A stretch of DNA of 64,000 nt from an uncultured bacterium (GCA_937928085.1 CALFVU010000006.1:62001-126000); one strand, 5' to 3'. Numbered from the stretch's first letter, positions 19,684 through 29,962 are shown. The notes: a model not told the origin generated them from the letters alone. Numbers and translations: made by a program.

Positions 19684-20778
19684 GTGAAATTTAAAGAAAT
19701 TTTTATTAAAACTTATAAAAGAATTCAAAGAGCGAAAAGAAAATTTGAAGCTAATAAAGAATTTTCTAAGGATTTTTTGAATAACATTTTGGAAAATTTA
19801 AGCGAAGATTGGATAGAAAAAGCTCTAAAAAAAGCAAAAGAAAGTTTAGCTCCTTCTTTTGAAGAAATACCTATAAATTTGCAACTAAGGCAATCAAATA
19901 TTTTTCGAAAAGCATATGAAAAAATTTTTCCTGTAAATCATGCATTTCGTATTAATTATCGTTATGGTAAGGAATTTTTAGATGAATACATGCCGATTTC
20001 GCAAGAAACCTATTTAGGTAGGGGAAATTATAAGTTTGTATATGCTTTGCCATGGAAAATGGTTATTAAAATTTCTAAAAGTGTTTTACTTTCAAATCCT
20101 TTATTTGGAAGTCTATTTACTCAAGTGAAAAAAAATCCAGAAAATTTTTTGACAAAAGAAGAATTGCTATTATATGATCATTTGTCCCAAAAAATTTCAA
20201 AATTTAAAAGAGAAAGGTTATGGTTTAAATTTTTAAGGTTAGGGTTAGAACGATATCATTATAGTATAGTAAAAAAATATCTACCAGATTTAGTAATACC
20301 TACAAGATTTTTTATGGGGTTAGAGTATAGAAAACTGCCTTTTTCGAATCAGTTCGTACGAAGTATAAAACCTATGGATGTACAAGTAATCCTAACAGGA
20401 AAACATTTAAAAGAATTTATCAAGTTTGGAAAAAAAGTTAAAAGAAAGAAATTATTAGATTATTTACTTCCTCCTTCTTATGAATTTCATTTTGATACAG
20501 GTATTTACTCAAAAGTGAAAAAGAAAATTCTAATCAAAATAAAAGAAGATTTAAAAAGATTAATAATTTTTACAGAAAAATTAGCAAAAGAAGAAAAATT
20601 AATATTGGATATTCATACAGAAAATTTGATCATTTCTTTACCAGAGTTTGAATTAAAATTATTTGACTTTCATATTTTTGATGAACACCTTTATACTTAT
20701 GGGGATGGAATATTAAATCCAGAAAAAAAACATATAGAAGTGATAGAAAATTTTATTGAATCGTTTCAATTGGAGTAA
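19684..20778 (+). CDS. Divergent protein-kinase-like / APH-like protein
   Basis: YLGRGNYKFVYALPWKMVIKISK (G-loop and Lys), LILDIHTENLII (DxxxxN), KLFDFH (DFG-like); GTG start. Confidence 0.55.
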   Translation: MKFKEIFIKTYKRIQRAKRKFEANKEFSKDFLNNILENLSEDWIEKALKKAKESLAPSFEEIPINLQLRQSNIFRKAYEKIFPVNHAFRINYRYGKEFLDEYMPISQETYLGRGNYKFVYALPWKMVIKISKSVLLSNPLFGSLFTQVKKNPENFLTKEELLLYDHLSQKISKFKRERLWFKFLRLGLERYHYSIVKKYLPDLVIPTRFFMGLEYRKLPFSNQFVRSIKPMDVQVILTGKHLKEFIKFGKKVKRKKLLDYLLPPSYEFHFDTGIYSKVKKKILIKIKEDLKRLIIFTEKLAKEEKLILDIHTENLIISLPEFELKLFDFHIFDEHLYTYGDGILNPEKKHIEVIENFIESFQLE

Positions 20779-20781
20779 ACA

Positions 20782-21474
20782 ATGAATCAAATCAATCCCG
20801 ATGTTTATGGATTTTTAAAAAAGATTGATACATTTTTTTTTGATGTAGATGGTACTTTATTTTCTAGTGAGGATATTTTAGAAGAAGTATATCAGGAATC
20901 GATAGCACAATATTTTCAGAAAAATAACATACAATATAAGTTGCCTACTTTATCAGAAATTCTTCCTTACATTGGTATGCCCGTAAAAGAAATCTTTCGT
21001 AATCTACTTCCTTTTTTAGAGGAACAACAAAGAGATGAAATCAGTCAAAATGTTTTGGATGTTCTTGTAAGAAAAATTTATCTTGGAAAGGGAAAACATT
21101 ATGATGGAGTGAAAGAAACACTGAAGTATCTATATAAAAAAAAATACAAAATGTTTTCAGCATCAAATGGACGGAAAGCGTACATAGAAGCCATTCTTAA
21201 AGTGAATTGTATTGATTCTTATTTTTTAGAAATCTCGTGTATAGACAATATTACAATTTTTAATAAATCCCAATTAGTGAGAGAGATAATTCAACGATAT
21301 AATTTAAAACCTGATTCTTGTGTAATCATAGGAGATAGAGAATCAGACAAAATAGCTGCACAAGAAAACCATATACATTTTATAGCTACTGTATATGGTC
21401 ATGGAAGCCCTCCAGAGTGGGAAGGCTCAATTCTTAAAATACAGTCAATCAAAGAATTAATGGAATTTTTTTGA
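20782..21474 (+). CDS. HAD-superfamily phosphatase (phosphoglycolate phosphatase-like)
   Basis: FFFDVDGTLFSSEDILEE; SASNGRKAYIEAIL; VIIGDRESDKIAAQ. Confidence 0.85.
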   Translation: MNQINPDVYGFLKKIDTFFFDVDGTLFSSEDILEEVYQESIAQYFQKNNIQYKLPTLSEILPYIGMPVKEIFRNLLPFLEEQQRDEISQNVLDVLVRKIYLGKGKHYDGVKETLKYLYKKKYKMFSASNGRKAYIEAILKVNCIDSYFLEISCIDNITIFNKSQLVREIIQRYNLKPDSCVIIGDRESDKIAAQENHIHFIATVYGHGSPPEWEGSILKIQSIKELMEFF

Positions 21475-22272
21475 TTAAGCAGCTTTTTCTGTTTCTTTCT
21501 TTATTTTTGAAAATATAGAAAGAGCAGTCGAAAAATCATTGGAAAATAAACATGCAATTCCAAATTCAAATAGCTCTTTTTGATCCTCTATTTGATGATT
21601 TCGATATTTTTCTTTTAAATCATCATATTTTTTTCTATAATTTCTTTCGTATTCTTCGTAATGTAGCGTGTATTCTTTTCCTGTAATTTTTTTATATGCA
21701 TGTAAAAGTATTCTTTCAGCTTCTTTATATTTTTTTAGTTTAATTAAAATAAGCCCAACATTGGTTAAATCAGTGTCAAGAAAAGCTTCTCTATAGGTTT
21801 CGAATATTTGTAAAGCTTTTTCGTAATCTTTTAGCTCATTATAAGCATTAAATAAAAAATGAACATATTCAGGTTTGACTTTTTTCTTTAACAAATAAAG
21901 AGATAGTTTTATAATTAGATCGTATTGATTCGATAATTTAGCACAGTGATATAATCTAAAAATTATCCATTCAGGAGCTAATTTTTTCTCCAAGATCCAT
22001 TGAAATAGTTTTTTTGATGATAATATATAGTTTTTATTATGATAATCATACATTGCAGAAAGTAAATCTTTAAACATACCTTTCGTCTGATGAATTTTAT
22101 CCATTTGTTTTTCTAATTCTAATAGTGATAAGTAGTAAATTTCTTTTAAGTTTTCATTTAAATTTTGATGAATATTTGGTTCTAACTCTGATTTTATTTC
22201 TAAAAATTTTTTTTCTGTATAATAGTCCCAGTATTTTTCTAAATCTTCTAGTAGTATCATAAAGTTCTCCAA
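21475..22272 (-). CDS. TPR-like hypothetical protein
   Basis: Helical repeats (YVHFLFNAYNELKDYEKALQIFETYREAF). Confidence 0.55.
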   Translation of the reverse strand: MENFMILLEDLEKYWDYYTEKKFLEIKSELEPNIHQNLNENLKEIYYLSLLELEKQMDKIHQTKGMFKDLLSAMYDYHNKNYILSSKKLFQWILEKKLAPEWIIFRLYHCAKLSNQYDLIIKLSLYLLKKKVKPEYVHFLFNAYNELKDYEKALQIFETYREAFLDTDLTNVGLILIKLKKYKEAERILLHAYKKITGKEYTLHYEEYERNYRKKYDDLKEKYRNHQIEDQKELFEFGIACLFSNDFSTALSIFSKIKKETEKAA

Positions 22273-22295
22273 TTTTTTTTGATAATCGGATATTT

Positions 22296-23501
22296 TTACG
22301 AATCTTTTAAAAATTTTTCTAATTGATATTTTTTTAATTTGATTCTTAATGTGTTTCTATGGATTCCTAATAGTTGAGCAGCATAATTTATACGTCCATT
22401 AGCAAGTTTTAATGCTCTATAGATATGTTCTTTTTCAATTTGCTCCAAAGTAGGGAAAGTAGTCTTGATTTGTTTTTGAATCATTATTTTGTTTTCGTTT
22501 TTATATAATGAATTTTTATTAAATTGACTTAAGATTTTTTCCGGCAAATCTTCTACTAAAAGATTACCATCTTTTGAAAGAACTACTAATCGTTCTATTG
22601 TATTTTCTAATTCTCTAATATTACCTGGCCAATCATATTCATTAAAAATTTTCCATAATAATGGATCTTCTATTGAGATTTTTTTGTTGTATTTTTTTTG
22701 AAATATATCGATAAAATAATATGTGAGATTTTCTATATCTTCTTTGCGTTCTCGTAAAGGCAAAATGTAAAGAGGAATGACATTTAATCGGTAATATAGA
22801 TCTTCGCGAAACAGTTTTTTTTGAACTAATTCTTCTAAATTTTTATTAGTTGCTGCAATTACTCTTACATCTATTTTTATCTCTTCGGCACTTCCTAAAG
22901 GTTCAATTGTTTTTTCTTGTAAAACTCTAAGTAACTTAACTTGAAGATTTAAAGGTAATTCTGCAATTTCGTCTAAGAAAATCGTTCCTTTATCAGCTAA
23001 TTTAAATTTTCCTTCTCTACTTTTGTGAGCCCCTGTATAAGCACCTTTTTCTACACCAAAAAGCTCGGATTCTAATAAATTTTCTGGAATAGAACCACAG
23101 GAAACTGTAACAAAGGGATAATTTTTTCTTGCACTTCTTAAGTGGATCATCTTTGCGAGCTTTGATTTTCCTACTCCTGATTCTCCTAAAAGTAATAAAG
23201 TTGTATCAACCTCTGCCATTTTTCTTGCGATTTTATAAATTTGATCCATTTGTGGGTTTAAAGAATCTGGTATCAAATGGAATTCTTTTTGGGTTGTGGA
23301 AGTCTTTAAAATATTTTGCACTTCTTTTTGATCCGATTCATCGATCCATTTTTGATTTATTAAAAATTCTATGAATTCTTTTTCTGATAAGTGTTTCAGA
23401 GTTTCTACTTCAATCTCTAAAATTCTTAGTTGTTTTCTGGAAATCCAACCATTTCGAAAAAGTTTTATAATTCTTTCATTTAGACTTGAAGGAATTTTCA
23501 T
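22296..23501 (-). CDS. Sigma-54-dependent AAA+ transcriptional activator (no receiver domain)
   Basis: GESGVGKS, GAYTGA, GTIFLDEIAELPLNLQVKLLRVLQE, C-terminal Fis-type HTH. Confidence 0.92.
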   Translation of the reverse strand: MKIPSSLNERIIKLFRNGWISRKQLRILEIEVETLKHLSEKEFIEFLINQKWIDESDQKEVQNILKTSTTQKEFHLIPDSLNPQMDQIYKIARKMAEVDTTLLLLGESGVGKSKLAKMIHLRSARKNYPFVTVSCGSIPENLLESELFGVEKGAYTGAHKSREGKFKLADKGTIFLDEIAELPLNLQVKLLRVLQEKTIEPLGSAEEIKIDVRVIAATNKNLEELVQKKLFREDLYYRLNVIPLYILPLRERKEDIENLTYYFIDIFQKKYNKKISIEDPLLWKIFNEYDWPGNIRELENTIERLVVLSKDGNLLVEDLPEKILSQFNKNSLYKNENKIMIQKQIKTTFPTLEQIEKEHIYRALKLANGRINYAAQLLGIHRNTLRIKLKKYQLEKFLKDS

Positions 23502-24499
23502 TTTAAGCTATATTTTTTTATTTTATATTGAATAGCTCCTCGAGACATTTTTAATTTTTTTGAGGCTTTATATAAATTTCCTTTATAAAAATTTATGACT
23601 TCTTTAATAATATCTTTTTCTAATTGTATAACTTCTTTTTTTTTATGTTCCAGTTCTTGAATTTTTAAATCTAAATCATCTTTTTGTAAAATTTTTTTTG
23701 GCAAATCCTCTACTAAAACTATTGTTTTATCTTCAGGAAGACTAAGTGCTAATTTAAGGATTAAATTTTCTAATTCTCTTACATTCCCTGGCCAATTATA
23801 TTCTAATAGTGCTTTTAAGGCATCTGCTTCAAATTTTAGTACTTTCTGAAATTTATGTTGTATCATCCATAAAAAATAGTCAATCAATAAGGGTATATCT
23901 TCTTTACGTTCTCTTAATGGAGGTAGATGGATATGAAAAGTAGAAATTCGATAGTATAAATCAGATCGAAAGTTTTTATTTTTAACTTCTTCCTCTAGGT
24001 TTTTTGATGTTGCAAAAATAAATCTGGCAGTACAGGGCAAAGTTTTATTAGAGCCTAATTTTTCGTATTGATTTTCTTGAATCACTCGCAGAAGTTTTAC
24101 TTGATATTCTAATGGGATTTCTCCAATTTCATCAAGAAATAAGCTTCCGTGTTCTGCTTTTTCGATTAAACCTTGTGTTGTACTATCAGCTCCCGTAAAA
24201 GCTCCCTTTATATGTCCAAATAATTCGTTTTCTAAGAGTTCTTTTGGAATTGCAGAAAGATTGGCACTTACTAATTTTCCAATTCTTTTAGAATTCGCAT
24301 GGATAATTTTTACAATTTGTTCCTTACCTGTTCCTGTTTCTCCAGTAACCAAAATTGGATTTTGTAAAGGAGCATACAATTCTACAATTTCTAAAATCTT
24401 AGACATTATCCCATCTTTTTTAAAAATGAAGGTGGAAATCGAAAAGCTATCAAGAACCTTATGGAGATTTTTCATTTTTTTGTATGATTTTTTTAGCAA
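23498..24499 (-). CDS. Sigma-54-dependent AAA+ transcriptional activator (no receiver domain)
   Basis: GETGTGKE, GAFTGA, GSLFLDEIGEIPLEYQVKLLRVIQE, Fis-type HTH; overlaps downstream paralogue by 4 bp. Confidence 0.92.
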   Translation of the reverse strand: MLKKSYKKMKNLHKVLDSFSISTFIFKKDGIMSKILEIVELYAPLQNPILVTGETGTGKEQIVKIIHANSKRIGKLVSANLSAIPKELLENELFGHIKGAFTGADSTTQGLIEKAEHGSLFLDEIGEIPLEYQVKLLRVIQENQYEKLGSNKTLPCTARFIFATSKNLEEEVKNKNFRSDLYYRISTFHIHLPPLRERKEDIPLLIDYFLWMIQHKFQKVLKFEADALKALLEYNWPGNVRELENLILKLALSLPEDKTIVLVEDLPKKILQKDDLDLKIQELEHKKKEVIQLEKDIIKEVINFYKGNLYKASKKLKMSRGAIQYKIKKYSLK

Positions 24500-24863
24500 T
24501 TTCTAAAAGTTTAGGATCAACTCTTACTTGAATAAAATCATTTTTACTTTGCTCTTTAAATTTTTTTAAAGACTCAGGTTTGATTTTATCTTCACCAATC
24601 CATTTACTTATAGCTAAAATCATTCTGCGATGTAGATCTTCTATTTTTTCTACTGCACCTGCTTTTTTATAATAACCATAAGCAAGTAATGGTAATCTTT
24701 TTTCGTACATATAGTAATCACCTAATTGTATTAAGCCTTCTTTGTAATTTGCTAATAAGAAACATTCTTTTGCTAATTTAAGGTCTTTTTTTAGAAATGC
24801 TTCTTTTCCTTTTTTAATAAGTATTACAATTTCTTCTTTACTTAATTGTTTTTTTCCTTGCAT
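24459..24863 (-). CDS. Hypothetical protein
   Basis: ORF inside a minus-strand operon, short spacing to bactofilin and sigma-54 activator genes. Confidence 0.6.
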   Translation of the reverse strand: MQGKKQLSKEEIVILIKKGKEAFLKKDLKLAKECFLLANYKEGLIQLGDYYMYEKRLPLLAYGYYKKAGAVEKIEDLHRRMILAISKWIGEDKIKPESLKKFKEQSKNDFIQVRVDPKLLEIAKKIIQKNEKSP

Positions 24864-24869
24864 AACATT

Positions 24870-25226
24870 TTAATCACTTCTAATTAGTTCTTTATTTATG
24901 GTGCATCTACCCTCGAAATAGCAACCTTCCTCAATAATTAAAGAAGGAGAAATGATATCTCCTTTTACTTTACTAGTGGAAAGTAAAACAACTCTTTTTT
25001 TTGCTATAATATTTCCTTTAACTTCTCCACCTACTACCAAAATACCTACTTGTAAATCTGATTCTACTTTGCCAGTTTTTCCGATCAAAACTTTTCCTTC
25101 TGTTTGTATTGTACCTTTAAAATATCCATCAATTCTAAGAAGATCTTTAATTTTGAATTCCCCTTTAAATTCAGAACCTTCCCCGATTAATGAGTTAATC
25201 GGTATTGTTTCTAATTGTTCAACCAT
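24870..25226 (-). CDS. Bactofilin family cytoskeletal protein
   Basis: IGEGSEFKGEFKIKDLLRIDGYFKGTIQTEGKVLIGKTGKVESDLQVGILVVGGEVKGNI. Confidence 0.93.
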   Translation of the reverse strand: MVEQLETIPINSLIGEGSEFKGEFKIKDLLRIDGYFKGTIQTEGKVLIGKTGKVESDLQVGILVVGGEVKGNIIAKKRVVLLSTSKVKGDIISPSLIIEEGCYFEGRCTINKELIRSD

Positions 25227-26320
25227 AAGGATTGTATATCATTCATTAGTATATGAGGATTAAAAGCCAATGTTCCAATATGAACTTCGTAATAAAGCAT
25301 CGAATCATTTGTATTACCTGTTCTACCCGAATATCCAATAATTTCGCCCCTTTTCACTACTTGGTTTAGGTTTACTTTTACTTCACTTAGATGAGAATAA
25401 AAAGTTTGTATTCCGGATAAATGTTCAATCCAAACATATAAACCAAATGTTGGGTGATAATTAATTTCTACAATTTTTCCATTTGCTGTGGCATAAATAG
25501 GAGAATGGGGAAAAGTCATAATTTCAACTCCTCTTAAAGGATAATGATTCCCCCTTTTTATAGTAACTCTGGTTTTATAGTTGTTTTTTATAAAACCTTT
25601 TACTGGCAAACCAGAAGGAATTACAGAAAAAAACTTCTTTTTATCTTCTGAATTTAATTCTTTTAAAATTTCTTCTAATTTTTTATTCGATTCATCTAAA
25701 ATTAAATTATCTAACTCTGAGATATTTAAAGAAATTTTTAAAATTTCCTCAATTAGAGATTGTTCACAATTATTTTTCTTTTCTTTACATACTTGAATCA
25801 TTCGATTTAAATTCTGTAATTGACTAAATGTATATTCATTGACATATCCTCCTTTACCATTTTCAGAAGCAATGCGCAAATTACTGTGAATTTTTGTAAT
25901 TGTTTCGGCAAATTGTAAAATCGTATTATGCATGGGTATAATTTCTTCAGAAAGTCGTGATGTTTGTAGATAAAAATTGTTATTGGTGACTCCCAAATGG
26001 TAATATTGTAAATTTTGTGAATTTCTATAAATAATTATAAAAACTGCGGAAATCGTTAATAAAAGGACAATAACAGAAGTAAAAAAAATGATATAAAAAT
26101 TTAAATGTAAACTTACTATTCTACTTTCAGAATGAGGTATCAACATAATAGTAATTTTTTTCTTTCCCTTTAAGTGAATTCTTTTAAAAAATATTTTTAA
26201 GTTTTCTAAAAAAAGCCTCAATTTCTTTTTTTCTTCTTTTGGAAATGGAACTTCTAAGTAATATGAGACTTTTGTAATCTCTTCATTGTGTGTTTTTTTA
26301 ATTTTTTTCTTTTTGACCAT
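25211..26320 (-). CDS. Membrane-anchored M23/LytM-fold protein, probably catalytically degenerate
   Basis: LytM-like C-terminus (IYATANGKIVEINYHPTFGLYVWIEHLSGIQTFYSHLSEVKV..GEIIGYSGRTGNT); metal-ligand motifs substituted. Confidence 0.82.
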   Translation of the reverse strand: MVKKKKIKKTHNEEITKVSYYLEVPFPKEEKKKLRLFLENLKIFFKRIHLKGKKKITIMLIPHSESRIVSLHLNFYIIFFTSVIVLLLTISAVFIIIYRNSQNLQYYHLGVTNNNFYLQTSRLSEEIIPMHNTILQFAETITKIHSNLRIASENGKGGYVNEYTFSQLQNLNRMIQVCKEKKNNCEQSLIEEILKISLNISELDNLILDESNKKLEEILKELNSEDKKKFFSVIPSGLPVKGFIKNNYKTRVTIKRGNHYPLRGVEIMTFPHSPIYATANGKIVEINYHPTFGLYVWIEHLSGIQTFYSHLSEVKVNLNQVVKRGEIIGYSGRTGNTNDSMLYYEVHIGTLAFNPHILMNDIQSLWLNN

Positions 26321-26530
26321 ATAGGGTTAAATTCTATAAGAATCTAAAATAATCAATTTTTTTTTAAGTTGGATTCTAAAATCAAAATTTAATTTTATAA
26401 TTTTTGTTAGTTTTTTTTGAGTTTTTGATTGCTAAAAAAACAATTTTGATATCAATACTTTGAATTTTTTAATTTACAAAATCTTACAATTTAAATAAAA
26501 ATACGACAAAATGAATATAGGGGGATAGCA

Positions 26531-28591
26531 ATGGAACAAAAACTAAAAGAGAATGTTAGTTTTGATATAAAATTAGGAGATACTTATGCTCCGTGGCAAA
26601 GAGAATTTTTTAAAAATATTCAGGGTTTTGTAGAGTTTGGTGTTTCTGAAGAAAAAGCTAAAGAATTGTTGTTTAAATTTATAAAATTATCTTCAGAAGT
26701 GCCATTACCCGATGTTATGAAAACTTTTGATGATCCCTCTAAGTTAGAGGAAGTAGGAGTTTATACAAAGCAAAATTCAAATCTTAGAGATTTCATAGTG
26801 GAATTTTTAATGCCATTGTTAAAAAATTTTACTTTTGAAGGTAAAGAAAATCTTGATTACATCCTACCTCTAGCAGATCAATTTCCTGTTACTTTGATTT
26901 CGAATCATTTAAGTCATTTAGATGCTCCAGCAATTTATTTAATGTTGTATAAAGAGGGGGGTAAGGCTAAAGAAATTGCTGACAGATTAGTATTTATTGC
27001 AGGGAGATTAGCTTTTACTGAAGATTTTGCTAGATTAGGGCTTTATATGTTCGATACATTATTAGTTTGTTCTAAAAGAGACATGTCTCAGAATCCTGGT
27101 TTAGCTGATGTTATGACTCGCATTAATATGCGTTCTTTTCGACAATCTCAACAATTGCAAAAGCAAGGAAAAATAATTGCAATTTTTCCAGAAGGAACGA
27201 GAAGTAGAACCGGACAACTGATTTCTTTTGTGGATGCTGTGTATCATTATGTTATGAATCGAATCATTATACCCATTTCTTTAGAAGGAACAGATGAAAT
27301 TTTACCAACATCAACATTTCTATTTAAAGCAGCAAAAGGGAGATTTGTTTTAGGAAAACCCGTACTCGTAGGAAGTTTATCCAAAGACTTGATGGAAAAA
27401 TTGCCAGATTATGTTGATCGTTTAGAAATTCCAGAGCATATACAAGACAAAAAACAGTATGTTATAGACTCTTTAGCTTTATTAGTAGGAAGAAATTTAC
27501 ACAGACACCGACATGGAGTTTATAGAAATTTATATAAAGCGATTGATCAAAAAGAAAATATTTTAATCACTATTCCAAAAGAACCAAAAGAAAAAATATT
27601 GATTATTGGCCATTCTCCTTATTCAGCAGCTATTGGATGTGTGCTTGCAAATAAAGATACTCTTGTAAAAATATTGATTTTAGATCAAAATAAAAAAGAT
27701 AGTTTTAATGCAAGTAGAACTGATCAAGATTATTATCCTTTTTTTAAATTACCACCTAATGTTGAATTTACAGTAGATGCTGAAGAAATCAAAAAAGCGA
27801 CTTTAATTATCCAATCAGTAAGACCTTGGGAAATTGATATGTATTATTCAATTTTAAAAAAATTGATAAATCAAACTTCAGCTCCGATTATTAATGTAGC
27901 CAAAGGTTTTTGTAATTCTAAAACAGGTTTAATCACAGATGATCTGACGATCAAGTATGATATTGATCCCAATCGTATGTTTGTTATGCTTGGTGCCAAT
28001 TATCCACAACAAGTAATGGAAAGAAAAATTACTGGTTACGAAATTGCTGCCTATTCTCAATTAGATAAAATTGATGATTTAATAAATTTATTTAGTAACA
28101 TGTATATCTTTGTAAGACCAGCTATTGTAAAAAATGATATTAGAGGTGTACAATTAGGCGGAGCTCTTAAAAATATTTATGCTTTGGCTACTGGACTTAT
28201 TGATGGTTATTTTGATAAATATTATGGTGGCAACTCTGATAATACTTTATTTCATTTATCGAATCGATTTTTTAAAGAAATGGTTTTAATTGGAAAGGAA
28301 TTAGGTGGTATAGAGGAGACATTTAACGGATTATCAGGGCTTTCAGATTTAATGCTGGCATGCTTTGGTAAAGATTCAAAAGATCGACAGTGGGGGTATG
28401 ATTTCGCTTTTGGTAAGGCTGATCTTACTCGAATGAGTTCAGGTATTTTTGGAATCAGTATACTACCTAACTTGATTTCTCTTGATGTGGATAAATTTCC
28501 TATAGCAGCTTCGGTGTATCAAGCTGTTATTGAAAAAGTGCCTCTAGACAAAATATTTGATAATTTAATTTTAAGACTAAAGAAATTTTAA
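26531..28591 (+). CDS. Fusion: PlsB-like glycerol-3-phosphate acyltransferase + GpsA-like glycerol-3-phosphate dehydrogenase
   Basis: N-term SNHLSHLDAPAIYLM and FPEGTRSRTGQ (acyltransferase motifs I and III); C-term INVAKGF, LGGALKNIYALATGLIDG, ETFNGLSGLSDLMLACFGKDSKDRQWG (GpsA-like). Confidence 0.85.
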   Translation: MEQKLKENVSFDIKLGDTYAPWQREFFKNIQGFVEFGVSEEKAKELLFKFIKLSSEVPLPDVMKTFDDPSKLEEVGVYTKQNSNLRDFIVEFLMPLLKNFTFEGKENLDYILPLADQFPVTLISNHLSHLDAPAIYLMLYKEGGKAKEIADRLVFIAGRLAFTEDFARLGLYMFDTLLVCSKRDMSQNPGLADVMTRINMRSFRQSQQLQKQGKIIAIFPEGTRSRTGQLISFVDAVYHYVMNRIIIPISLEGTDEILPTSTFLFKAAKGRFVLGKPVLVGSLSKDLMEKLPDYVDRLEIPEHIQDKKQYVIDSLALLVGRNLHRHRHGVYRNLYKAIDQKENILITIPKEPKEKILIIGHSPYSAAIGCVLANKDTLVKILILDQNKKDSFNASRTDQDYYPFFKLPPNVEFTVDAEEIKKATLIIQSVRPWEIDMYYSILKKLINQTSAPIINVAKGFCNSKTGLITDDLTIKYDIDPNRMFVMLGANYPQQVMERKITGYEIAAYSQLDKIDDLINLFSNMYIFVRPAIVKNDIRGVQLGGALKNIYALATGLIDGYFDKYYGGNSDNTLFHLSNRFFKEMVLIGKELGGIEETFNGLSGLSDLMLACFGKDSKDRQWGYDFAFGKADLTRMSSGIFGISILPNLISLDVDKFPIAASVYQAVIEKVPLDKIFDNLILRLKKF

Positions 28592-28592
28592 A

Positions 28593-29051
28593 ATGAATAC
28601 AAATAATATAAATCAAAATGATATTACACAAGTAGAAAAATTTAAGAATTTAGTTAACAAATTAAAAGAATTAGAAAAACAAAAGATTCAATTATCCCGA
28701 GAGTTAGAGCATAAGCAAAAACAAAGACAAATTTTAAAGGATATCTTACATAAGAAGAAACTAATTCAAGAAAAAACGATTGATTCAATTGAAGAGTATT
28801 TAGAAAAAGGAAAAAATATTTTAAAAGAAATTCGAGAAATTATTTCTTATTTAAAGAAAATTCAGGACGAACAAGAACAGATTATAAATTCGATCTATCA
28901 TCATCCTTTGTTAAGTAAAACAGTTTCTTCTATACAAAATTCAAAGGAAGAACTTTTAAACATTGTTTATGATTTACAAAAAGAGATCGAATCTTTTAAA
29001 CAAAAAAGAATACAAATAGAAAAAAAAATTGCTCATTTAAAAGATTTATAA
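28593..29051 (+). CDS. Coiled-coil hypothetical protein
   Basis: Heptad-rich E/K/Q sequence directly after the fusion gene. Confidence 0.6.
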   Translation: MNTNNINQNDITQVEKFKNLVNKLKELEKQKIQLSRELEHKQKQRQILKDILHKKKLIQEKTIDSIEEYLEKGKNILKEIREIISYLKKIQDEQEQIINSIYHHPLLSKTVSSIQNSKEELLNIVYDLQKEIESFKQKRIQIEKKIAHLKDL

Positions 29052-29073
29052 TTTCTGGTCTTAGGTAGAAGTT

Positions 29074-29544
29074 ATGAGTAGTCATTTATTACCGGTTCAA
29101 AAAACAAAATTTGTAGAAGATTCGAAAATTAAAAATCAATGGATTTTGATCAATGCTGAAAATCAGATTTTAGGTAGATTAGCAGCGTTGATAGTCCATA
29201 GATTGCAGGGAAAACATAGAAGAGATTTTTCACCTCATCAAATATTAGGTGATTATGTAGTAGTTATTAATGCAGAAAAAATAAAAGTTACTGGAAATAA
29301 AATCAAAAAAAAAGTATATTATCGATATAGTGGTTATCCTGGGGGATTGAAAAAAGTTACATTAGAAGAAAAAATGAAAAAAGATCCAACAGAAGTTTTG
29401 GAAAAAGCAGTAAAACGAATGTTGCCTGATGGCAGAAGAGGACGAAAACTACTAAAACATTTAAAAATTTATGCGGGTGCTGATCATCCTCATCACGCAC
29501 AAAAGCCCGTAGAAATCAAAATCAATTACAAAAAACTAGTTTAA
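29074..29544 (+). CDS. rplM: 50S ribosomal protein L13
   Basis: [70 protein letters not shown]. Confidence 0.95.
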   Translation: MSSHLLPVQKTKFVEDSKIKNQWILINAENQILGRLAALIVHRLQGKHRRDFSPHQILGDYVVVINAEKIKVTGNKIKKKVYYRYSGYPGGLKKVTLEEKMKKDPTEVLEKAVKRMLPDGRRGRKLLKHLKIYAGADHPHHAQKPVEIKINYKKLV

Positions 29545-29557
29545 ATATAGGGGAATT

Positions 29558-29962
29558 ATGGAACAAGTGAACACAAGACAAAAAGAAATTTTTGTTGGTA
29601 GAAGAAAGACAAGTGTAGCAAGAGTAATTTTAAAAGAAGGAATAGGTAAGATTATCGTTAATAAAATTCCCTTAGAAAAATATTTTCCTGCGTTAAGACT
29701 TCAGAAACATGCAATCGAAGCATTAGAATTAACTCAACTTACTAATAAATTTGATATTTTTATCAAAGTCAAAGGTGGAGGAATTTCGGGTCAGGCTGGA
29801 GCCATAAGGCTTGGAATTTCTCGTGCAATCGAATCTAAATTTCCCGATTTGCGACCCCTGTTAAAAAAACATGGACTATTAACAAGAGATTCCAGAATGG
29901 TTGAAAGAAAAAAATACGGAAAACACAAAGCAAGAAGAAGCACGCAATTTTCAAAAAGATAA
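29558..29962 (+). CDS. rpsI: 30S ribosomal protein S9
   Basis: [61 protein letters not shown]. Confidence 0.96.
   Translation: MEQVNTRQKEIFVGRRKTSVARVILKEGIGKIIVNKIPLEKYFPALRLQKHAIEALELTQLTNKFDIFIKVKGGGISGQAGAIRLGISRAIESKFPDLRPLLKKHGLLTRDSRMVERKKYGKHKARRSTQFSKR

Noticed and set aside
22296-26320. Considered as a defence or mobile island
   Set aside because: Composition matches surroundings, no integrase, transposase, or direct repeats; genes fit an envelope/regulatory operon.
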